Part shown: positions 23,608-32,219 of the stretch, one piece after another | How positions within the stretch are numbered: position 1 is the first letter of the stretch | Layout: each line of letters opens with the position of its first letter | From: Leptasterias polaris | Lineage: Eukaryota; Echinodermata; Asteroidea; Forcipulatida; Asteriidae | Reading direction: 5' to 3' | DNA length: 64,000 bases | Assembly (NCBI GenBank): GCA_037783415.1 | Contig: JAZGTN010000043.1 | Location: forward strand, 682,001-746,000 | Translations under genes and position numbers: made by a program | The notes under the pieces: generated by a model | Told to the model about the DNA's origin: nothing | Databases searched by the model: none | What the model saw: only the letters and a program-made list of their open reading frames with translations

Positions 23608-25747
23608 ATCGGACATTGTTTAGTATAAGATTATCTGATAACAAAATCCGTGTACAAAACATGAGAAAAAGGCCGTTAAGAAAAATAATAATAACTAGGG
23701 ATCAGGTGTTCGTAAAAACGAACACAGAGGGGTTTCGGTTGTTGGAACAAAAATATAAATATCATAATTTCATACTGACATGTCATATAATTTCATACTA
23801 CATGTCATATCCAATAGATTAATTGTAGTCGTATACCCTAAAGGAACGCTTCGTAGTTACTGTTTGGACAATAGGGGAGATATGATTTTAAATGTTTGGA
23901 GCTTCATTTGTGAACCGGAAGGAAATGCCAAAGTGGTTTTTTTTAAAATAACTTTTGACTTTTGTCATCGACATAAGCTACCAGACGGCACCAAACTTTT
24001 GAGTTTACTTAATTGTAGTTCGGGGGAAAGAAAGCGTGTTCAAGGGAACGAGAACCTATTTTCTATAAATAATCTATTTGTTACCTAGAAAAACACACTG
24101 CGTTCATAAAATGAAAAATAATATTTTGTGAGACAAAATTATATTTTCATCGAATTAAATAATATTTTGAGGAAACAAAATGATTTTGTTGGAATTTTGT
24201 GTGTCGAGGGATGCAATAGAAATTTCGAGTGATTTTTCTTTTTCACCTTTTAATTTATAATTTCTTTTTCACTTGTCCCTTTAGGGGCTCCGGTTTTTTT
24301 TTTTTTTTTTTTGGGGGGGGCTCAATTTTTTGGAATTGTTTGTCACAAATTTTGTTTAAAAACTAATTCTACCGTCAATATAAAAGTGGTATTCCTATGT
24401 ATTGACATAAATCTTATTTAATTAACAAGAAACTCGGTACAAATCGGGTCAAGGAACGTACACAGAGCATTGAAAAGTTGCGATTTTGAAACAACGGATT
24501 CGATCAGCGAGGTGTACCGACTAGCAAACCCGCAATAACAACAACGTAGTTGGTGGTCTGGCTCCCTACCCCTCCCACATGTTCATGAGCTTCCAGGTAT
24601 ACAGCTATCTCTTGGCTGGGTTTCCGTCGAGGTAGCACTGCCGAGAAACTCTGCTCGCAAGTGACACGACTGCCCTTGTGTTTGTGTAGCTACCCCACGC
24701 TGTGCACTGTAAGACACGCTTCCGTTGCTCGGACTCTGAAATAAAATCTTACGTTCGACTTTTTGTATTACTTACAACTTGTATCCATAATTTGAATACG
24801 TATTTTTGTGTGTCAAATACTCATGAATTCTTGTTAAAAAACAGAGTTGAATTCGGTGCAGTAATTAATTTTTATACGGCTGGAAGTAAAACTAACTCCG
24901 AAGATCACGAGGGTTATCCGAACCAAAACAGTGGTTCGGATAACCCATGTGACCTTCGTTTTTGAAAAATGCTCAAAAAACGACCAAAATTGATGGTTTC
25001 TTTTAGGAACCGTTCTTCTCATTCCTGGAAGACCTTAGGAGTCATGTTTTAGTCTATTTTGTAGCCAAAATAGCCCAAGGAAGCCGGTGTGTTTCTTTAA
25101 AAAGCCGTGAACACTTGTAATTGTTGTGTTATAAGTAATTCCCTGTTTAACATTTTCTGAACTTAATTAATTCATTATGAAACGAACTGTGGTGCATTGT
25201 GATTAGGGTGATCATATTTCACCCCTACTCAGGGTATGAAAGTTATTGAAATATAACTCAAGAGGTTGAAATTTTATGGAAGCCCACAGAGCTAGTCATG
25301 CCAAAATGTTTACTATTCCACATTTAATGAATATGGGACAATCTATTTAAGTACACATTTACATCTTTGGCGAACTTAATATTCAAGAGTGTTGCTTGTA
25401 AAAGTGTCGTAATCCCACATCAACCCATGATAAATTGAAAGATTAAATAAACATGTATATTGGGTAATAAAATAACTTTGTTTCATAATTAATTTACATA
25501 TGATCCTTTAGCTTGTCTTTTTAGCCTTCTGTATAACACAATTTTCTAAACCCCATGAGTTAAGAAGCTGTTGTTTTTAAATCCTTAAATAAAATCCTTA
25601 AAACTGATTCAGACTAAAAGAACAACTGTTTCATGTTTTGTGATAAACATACGTTTGTGCAGTTAATGTAGAGGGTTCAGCCACCGAGAGTCCAGCACTT
25701 GATGGTCCAGCTGTTGATGGATTAATCCTTTATCAAATCTTGAAGAT
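23339..25747. repeat. left copy of the ~2.4-kb direct repeat flanking the element
   Basis: Begins AAGTTTGAAAATCGG in the minisatellite and ends TCTTGAAGAT at the outer LTR border. The same sequence follows the other end of the rearranged element at 32,220-34,660. No gene is seen inside. It includes a poly-T/poly-G run at ~24,294-24,318 and the 27-bp hairpin at 24,899-24,958. Confidence 0.9.
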
Positions 25748-27122
25748 TGTCACACTAATCTTCAATAAGAGCAGTTTTGACAATACGTATCTTATGAACA
25801 CAAAAAAAATAGACAAACTGTACACACTTCTTTAGAAATTAACAAGAACTTAACAAAGTTCTTTAATTTACAAGGGGAAATAATATGTACAGAAATGTAC
25901 AAGACAATATTACAAATTAAAGTTTGCGAAATTTAACACAATTCTTTCAGCCTTGGTTTAGTTTATAATTAACCAAATGCAAATTATTATTGAATATATT
26001 CTTCTTCCAGATTCTTAATTATAATTCAGCAAACAAAGATAATGCCATTTCCAAATTTAATTAAAATTACGTCGCAATTCTATACTAGAGAGAGTCGCTG
26101 ACGTGGCGACCTCCCACTACTTAAATTATATTGGACTGACTAATTCCGTTAATGCAACAAAAATAAATGATTGGTTTAAACCCGTGTTTCTGGCTAACAT
26201 GCAGCTCTTTGGGTCACTCTGGCTCGGTTTGTTCCTCGCTTTAGCGACTCAATCTACACATGGCAACTCCTTAGCTTCAGCCAACTCTTTGGGTCACTCT
26301 AGCTCGGTTTGTCCCTCGCTTGAACTTCAGCTTCCGTATAGTCAGCCAGTGGAGGACTCGGCTCACTAAGACAATCCCATTGATCGTCGACTGGAGTTAG
26401 ACGGTCATCTATAGTAAAATAATTAACCAAGAAACGTCCAAATATCTTGCCAATAAGCACACTATTTTAAACGTAATGCATCAACTAAAACACACTTTCA
26501 AAATTGTTTTGCTTTAAACTTCAAGAATACAATTATCCACATTAAGTAGTGAAAATCTAACTTACGATATTTCGCCTCTTTGGAGGGCTTGGATTCCAGG
26601 CTGTGGGCGCCGGTGGAAATCGGTCACTTAACGCATCGTGGACCTTTCTGTCTCACGGAACTACCTCTATAAACGGTGGAGTCTCAGTCCCGAAACCTGC
26701 GAGGGCTCGACTCACTCGCCGGGTGGTTACGGGTGTTGACCCACTTTCTCTCTCTCACTCTCCCCACTCAGTTGCGACCCTGCTCGGTCGAAATCATGTT
26801 CGATACTGACCAACACTTTCAGTCAATCTTGCCCTATGTACAGAACATTCCCTCAATTGCCACACCTACATTCCAACTAACAATAGCCAACACTAAATAT
26901 CATGACCAAATAAGGAAATACTGCAACCTCGACCCCAGAACAATAAATGAACCTTCACTATACACGCACGTCAATCAAAACAACAAAGACGCACTGGGCT
27001 GCTTAATCAACTTTCCGTGAACTGAAAGAACTAAGGAATTTAGAGCGCTAATTCTTTCTACCAGCGGGCCACAATAACTAAAACAATTTAAAGAATGCAC
27101 AGAAAATGGAAATACTTTGACA
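25748..27122 (-). repeat. putative 3' LTR of the retroelement, unit 2
   Basis: Copy of 14,003-15,377 with the same TGTCA...TGACA ends (minus strand) and the same internal duplication (26,206 and 26,286). The border at 25,748 coincides with the point where 34,661 departs from the shared sequence. Confidence 0.6.
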
Positions 27123-27135
27123 TTTCACTCCCATC
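27123..27135 (-). promoter_or_regulatory. polypurine tract, unit 2
   Basis: GATGGGAGTGAAA on the minus strand, between pol and the inferred LTR. Confidence 0.55.
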
Positions 27136-27220
27136 TGAGGAGAAAATGCTTGCCATTTTCTTTTCTACTCATTTGGCATTTATTTTACTTGAATTTAGCC
27201 AATTGCCTTCAACTTGAATT

Positions 27221-30200
27221 CTACTTTCGGCTTAGGTAATCCGCACCTACATTATCGGTTCCTTTAATGGCTTCGATTCTAATTCGGTACGGCTGCAGTG
27301 CTAGCGCCCAGCGCATAATTCTTGGGTTAGCTACTTTTGTTTTCTGCATATACTGAAGTGGATGGTGATCCGTTTCTAACACGAACGGCTTACCGTACAA
27401 GTAACATTGAAATTTGTTTACGCTCCATACTAGTGCTAAACATTCTTTTTCCATTATGGAATACGCCTTTTCGCGTTCTAACAATTTTCTGCTTGCGTAG
27501 GCTACCGGAAAGACTTCGTCATTATATTCTTGCAGGAGTACCGCTCCTACTCCCGTGTCACATGCGTCCGAACGCAGAATGAACGGCTTTTTACAGTTGG
27601 GAAGACGTAAAATAGGTTCCTTGTCTAGAGTACATTTCAACGTGTCAAACGCTCTTTGCTCGCTTTCATTAAACACAATGCGATTGGGTTCTTTCGATCG
27701 CGTTTTTGACGTGAGCGGCGCGGCTAGTGACGCATAGTTCGGGATGAATTTCCGATAGTACCCCGAAAGGCCTAAAAAGGACCGGAGTTGCTTCTTAGTC
27801 TTGGGCACTGGAGCATTTTGGATCTTCAGCATTTTGTCGGGTTGAGGTGCCAACTGGCCTTGGCCTACAATATGTCCCAAAAATGCAACTTTCTGCATCC
27901 CAATCACACATTTACTTGGCTTAGCTGTCAAATTTGATTCTCTTAGTTTGCGCAGAAGGTCGGACAATACTTTCATATGCAACTCCCATGTTGGGGTGTG
28001 TACGAGAATGTCATCTATGTAATTATCAACATTAGTTAGATCTGCTAACAACAATCTCATCATTCTACTGAATGTAGCCGGCGCGTTCACAAGCCCAAAG
28101 GGCATCATCCTAAACTGATATAGTCCACTTGGTGAAACGAACGCAGTTTTCTCTCTAGCAGCCGGGTGTACAGGTATTTGCCAATAGCCTTTACTGAGGT
28201 CAAGTTTGGTGAAATATTGATCGCTGGCTAAGCGCGCAAATATTTGTTCTTGGCTAGGAATAGGTTCGGCGTCAAAAACTGTGATTTTATTGAGTTTTCT
28301 GAAATCTACGCAGAATCGATTTGTTCCGTCTCGCTTTTTAACTAGGACTATCGGTGAAGTGTACGGCGAGTCCGAACGTTCGATAATTCCCATGCGTAGC
28401 ATATCTTGAACTTCACTATCAATTGTTTCGCGTAGTGCATAAGGCAACGGGTATGGTTTGCTGCGAATCGGATCAGACGACGAAACTCTAATTTCATGTT
28501 GAGCCAAATTTGTTTGACCTGGGATGTCAGTCATCACTTCTTGATAATTATTCAACATTCTTCTAGCTTGTTGAACTTGTTCTGAACTAAGTTCACTGCT
28601 AATTTGGACATCTTGTAATGTTTCCTTCGCTTGCAATGATGGCAAGGTTATGACATCTTCATTGTCAGTTTTTGTTTCCATGAGTGATTCATGTACTTCA
28701 GGGTTTTGTTCACATTCAATGATACTAACACAAACACGGTCTAGCAGGTTTTCATCTGACCTTTGAACTTCACTTATGTTTTTTTCACTGTGCACCTTAT
28801 CCGGTTTCACTGAACTTTGGTTTTCTTCCAGTTTGGGTCTGCTGATATATTTCTTCAGAATATTTGCATGGAATGTTTTAGATTTGCCTGAGCCAAAATC
28901 TATACGATAGTCTACTGAACCTATCTTTGCTATAACAGGGAAGGGGCCCTTCCACTGAAGTAGCAGTTTGTTGTGATCGGTTGGCAGAAGTAATAACACA
29001 AGATCGCCTAGGTTGAAACTTCTCGCCCTAGCTTTTGCATTATAGTACTTCTTGTACCTTTCAGCTGATTTCTGTAAGTGTTCTTGAGCCATCTCACAAG
29101 TTTGTTCTAAGCGTTCACGCAAGTCTAGTACATACTGATACGTGGTTTTGATTTCTGTGCTCGCAACTTTCCCTGTCCAAAGTTCCTTGAGAATTGACAT
29201 CGGCCCTCGAACAGTTCTACCGTATAGCAATTCGAATGGTGCGAAACCTAAACTTGACTGAGGAGTTTCGCGGTACGCAAAGAGAAGAGGGGTAATGTAT
29301 CGATCCCAATCTCGAGGTCTTTCAGCGCAAAGTCGCTTGAGCATAAGTTTGAGAGTACCGTTAAATCTTTCGACGAGACCATTACAAGATGGATGGTACG
29401 GAGTAGTTGTCAAATGTCTGATAGAAAGCAATCTACTTATCTCTTTCATAAGATCGGAAGTAAACTGTGAGCCCTGATCGGATAATATTTCATTCGGGAT
29501 ACCTACACGTGAAAATACATCGACCATAGCTTCAGCTACTCTAGTAGTTTCTATGCTTGGAAGCGGAATAGCTTCCGGATAACGAGTGGCGTAATCGACG
29601 AGTGTGACAATAAAACGATTTCCGTTTTCAGTTTTGGGATGTATCGGACCAACAATGTCTATCGCGACGCGCTGAAACGGAGTGTCGATGACGGGCATAT
29701 TTCCTAGAGGGACCTTTCTTACTTTGCCTCTGGGAATTGTTCTTTGGCATATGTCGCATGAATGGCAATACCTAGTAATGTCTGCTTGACAACTTGGCCA
29801 GAAAAATTCAGATAGTACTTTGTCAGTGGTCTTACGTGGGCCTTGATGACCTCCTAGAATTGCTTCATGGGCTAGTTTCATGACATAGCTGCGAAATTTC
29901 ATTGGAACTACAAGTTGATGACAACAATCTCCAAATTGGACTTTAGGTGATTTGAACTCTCGGTACAATAAATCGTCTTGCCAGAAGAATTTAGAGTGCG
30001 ATCCATAATAGTAATGTTTCTCATCCTTATCTGAAGCGAGTTCGCGTACACGAGACAGTGTTGGATCATCTAGTTGCTCTTTCGCGATCTCTTGCTTTGA
30101 AATATCCGGAATGATGTCAGGAACTTTGAGTTTTCTGAGCGGTTTGCCTTGTGCCAATTTCTGTGCTCTAGTTACTACTTTGTTTTGTGTTCTCGGTTGG

Positions 30201-30229
30201 CGATCTGTAGTGTTCACGATCGTCTTCAC
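27221..30229 (-). CDS. pol: Gmr1-like Pol polyprotein, integrase-RT-RNase H order (1002 aa)
   Basis: Intact minus-strand frame. Integrase comes first: an HHCC zinc finger (H121, H128, C158, C161), then the DDE core with D191 (VAIDIVGP), D251 (LSDQGSQF) and E287 (NGLVERFNG), D and E separated by 35 residues. Its C-terminal domain carries the GPF/Y-type WKGPFPVIAK near 426-435. After a linker (about 460-570), reverse transcriptase spans about 590-790, with LDLSKGYWQI (D677) and YIDD (737-740). RNase H spans about 880-1000, with D888 (RSDACDTG) and TDHHPLQ near 953. Ty3/gypsy pol normally ends with integrase; integrase ahead of RT in a Ty3/gypsy-type protein is the hallmark of the Gmr1 group. 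No protease motif (DTG/DSG with flanking hydrophobics) precedes integrase. The frame opens with GTG right after a stop and overlaps gag in the +1 frame, so expression probably needs frameshifting from gag. All catalytic residues inspected are present. Confidence 0.96.
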   Translation of the reverse strand: MKTIVNTTDRQPRTQNKVVTRAQKLAQGKPLRKLKVPDIIPDISKQEIAKEQLDDPTLSRVRELASDKDEKHYYYGSHSKFFWQDDLLYREFKSPKVQFGDCCHQLVVPMKFRSYVMKLAHEAILGGHQGPRKTTDKVLSEFFWPSCQADITRYCHSCDICQRTIPRGKVRKVPLGNMPVIDTPFQRVAIDIVGPIHPKTENGNRFIVTLVDYATRYPEAIPLPSIETTRVAEAMVDVFSRVGIPNEILSDQGSQFTSDLMKEISRLLSIRHLTTTPYHPSCNGLVERFNGTLKLMLKRLCAERPRDWDRYITPLLFAYRETPQSSLGFAPFELLYGRTVRGPMSILKELWTGKVASTEIKTTYQYVLDLRERLEQTCEMAQEHLQKSAERYKKYYNAKARARSFNLGDLVLLLLPTDHNKLLLQWKGPFPVIAKIGSVDYRIDFGSGKSKTFHANILKKYISRPKLEENQSSVKPDKVHSEKNISEVQRSDENLLDRVCVSIIECEQNPEVHESLMETKTDNEDVITLPSLQAKETLQDVQISSELSSEQVQQARRMLNNYQEVMTDIPGQTNLAQHEIRVSSSDPIRSKPYPLPYALRETIDSEVQDMLRMGIIERSDSPYTSPIVLVKKRDGTNRFCVDFRKLNKITVFDAEPIPSQEQIFARLASDQYFTKLDLSKGYWQIPVHPAAREKTAFVSPSGLYQFRMMPFGLVNAPATFSRMMRLLLADLTNVDNYIDDILVHTPTWELHMKVLSDLLRKLRESNLTAKPSKCVIGMQKVAFLGHIVGQGQLAPQPDKMLKIQNAPVPKTKKQLRSFLGLSGYYRKFIPNYASLAAPLTSKTRSKEPNRIVFNESEQRAFDTLKCTLDKEPILRLPNCKKPFILRSDACDTGVGAVLLQEYNDEVFPVAYASRKLLEREKAYSIMEKECLALVWSVNKFQCYLYGKPFVLETDHHPLQYMQKTKVANPRIMRWALALQPYRIRIEAIKGTDNVGADYLSRK

Positions 30230-31101
30230 CTAATATGCCAGTTAATGCGGATGCAATCACATTTGCTACTTTTGTGATATGATCCCGAGGCCTACTACGA
30301 CAGTCTCTAGCATAATGTCCTTGCTTATGACATATGAAGCAGGTTACTGTTCGCTGGAATGTATTATTGCTGGCATTAGAACTTGTATTTGGATTGTGGT
30401 TAAACCTGCGTGCATTTGGATTTTGTGAATACGTTGGTTTGTGAACTGACCTATAGTTATCAGAACGTTTGTTAACGAATTGCTGTCTTTCCTGATGCGG
30501 TTTTTCTCCAGTGGGAAATAACCCAAAGGAACCATGGGCATCTGCATATTGCTCAGCAAAATATGCCATCTCTGAAACAGTGGATGGTTTTCGTTCTTTC
30601 AAAAACAATGCTAGATTTTCGCTGGAACAGTTCAAAAATTGCTCCCGCAGAAGCAAATCTTTGAGAGAGTCATATTTCTTTTCAGATTTTGCCATAGTCA
30701 CCCAACGCGTCAACAAATTATCCAAACGGACGGCAAATTGAGGTGCGCTTTCGTCTTTATCGGGTCTTGCGGACCTGAACTTTAGTCTAAAGCCATGCTC
30801 ATTAAGATGAAATCGCTTAAGCAATGCGTCCTTGAGTTTTTCGTATTCGGCGGATTCGCCAGCGCCTAAACGCGAATACACATCCAAAGCTTTGCCCTTT
30901 AAGAGTGCGCTTAAATTGATCGCCCATTCCTCACGTTCCCATGACTGACTTGATGCATAACGTTCGAAACGTTGCAAGTATGCATCCAGATCGTCTTTTG
31001 TGTCATCAAATGGAGGTAATTTGGGTGCTCTAGCCTTTAACCTTGAACTGTGACCACTGAAAGACGTTTCACTCACGCAACTCGCGAATTTCACTTTCCA
31101 T
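30168..31101 (-). pseudogene. gag: gag of the retroelement with 218-bp deletion, unit 2
   Basis: Same structure as 18,421-19,354: start at 31,101, ten codons, then a stop because 218 nt of the N-terminal region are missing. The remaining frame encodes the capsid-like region, a basic Asn/His-rich linker and one CCHC knuckle (CFICHKQGHYARDC), and ends about 60 nt inside pol. Because of the deletion, the element could not make its own full Gag even though pol is intact. Confidence 0.88.
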
Positions 31102-31324
31102 CACACCAACAGTTGTAACCAACACGGCACCGTACAAGAGAAAAGGATACAATGCATCAGGCGGGATTGACCGAGTTCCACGGCAGCACACAACATGGAG
31201 CCATAGCCCTATCACTACGAGAAGAAAAAAAAAAGGATGGAGAGCATATGTCCAAATAATGAACAATTATAAAATGAATGACTATTATTTAGGTTCAAAG
31301 GATACGATTTTTTTTTCCCGTCCA

Positions 31325-31342
31325 TTCCCGGACAAGCCCCCA
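31325..31342 (-). promoter_or_regulatory. primer binding site, tRNA-Pro type, unit 2
   Basis: Same TGGGGGCTTGTCCGGGAA on the minus strand as in unit 1, 224 nt upstream of the gag start. The 5' LTR is also absent here. Confidence 0.75.
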
Positions 31343-31345
31343 TAA

Positions 31346-32216
31346 ATTGTATCCTTTTCTCTTGTACGGTGCCGTGTTGGTTACAACTGTTGGTGTGATG
31401 GAAAGTGAAATTCGCGAGTTGCGTGAGTTGGGTGTGAGTTGTGGATTGAGTGGAAAGGATCTGTTAGATTTTGTACAGAAAGAACGTGAGAAAATGCACA
31501 CAGAACGCCTCAGAGAAAGGAAGGAAAAGGAAAGGTTAGACAGAGACGAGCGCGCTTACACTCTTGAAATGAAAAAAAAAGATAAGGACATTCTTGAAGC
31601 ACAAGCTAAACTAGAAAAGGTCAAAAGAGAAAGTGTCAGTAGTGATGAAACGTCTTTCAGTGGTCACAGTTCAAGGTTAAAGGCTAGAGCACCCAAATTA
31701 CCTCCATTTGATGACACAAAAGACGATCTGGATGCATACTTGCAACGTTTCGAACGTTATGCATCAAGTCAGTCATGGGAACGTGAGGAATGGGCGATCA
31801 ATTTAAGCGCACTCTTAAAGGGCAAAGCTTTGGATGTGTATTCGCGTTTAGGCGCTGGCGAATCCGCCGAATACGAAAAACTCAAGGACGCATTGCTTAA
31901 GCGATTTCATCTTAATGAGCATGGCTTTAGACTAAAGTTCAGGTCCGCAAGACCCGATAAAGACGAAAGCGCACCTCAATTTGCCGTCCGTTTGGATAAT
32001 TTGTTGACGCGTTGGGTGACTATGGCAAAATCTGAAAAGAAATATGACTCTCTCAAAGATTTGCTTCTGCGGGAGCAATTTTTGAACTGTTCCAGCGAAA
32101 ATCTAGCATTGTTTTTGAAAGAACGAAAACCATCCACTGTTTCAGAGATGGCATATTTTGCTGAGCAATATGCAGATGCCCATGGTTCCTTTGGGTTTTT
32201 CTCCAGTGGGAAATAA
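31346..32216 (+). pseudogene. gag: inverted, truncated gag copy, unit 2
   Basis: The open frame from ATG 31,398 to a stop at 32,214-32,216 gives a truncated Gag: charged N-terminal segment, capsid-like region, ending ADAHGSFGFFSSGK. The last residues come from the switched 26-nt segment. It lacks the zinc knuckle. This copy keeps the 16 nt missing in unit 1, so its frame is open to the rearrangement breakpoint. Whether it is expressed cannot be seen; a Gag without its nucleic-acid-binding knuckle would be expected to package RNA poorly. Confidence 0.9.
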
Positions 32217-32219
32217 CCC

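Larger units (their letters stand above)
30499..32219. repeat. large imperfect inverted repeat of gag, unit 2
   Basis: Copy of the 18,752-20,455 palindrome. The left arm ends inward at ~31,153 and the right arm runs from 31,346 to ~32,195. The 26-nt segment of switched orientation is at 32,194-32,219, directly followed by the minisatellite sequence AAGTTTG. Confidence 0.9.

Noticed and set aside
24702..24965. 87-codon plus-strand frame repeated in units 2 and 3
   Set aside because: It runs through the 27-bp hairpin, is broken by a 2-nt difference in unit 1 and has no recognisable domain.
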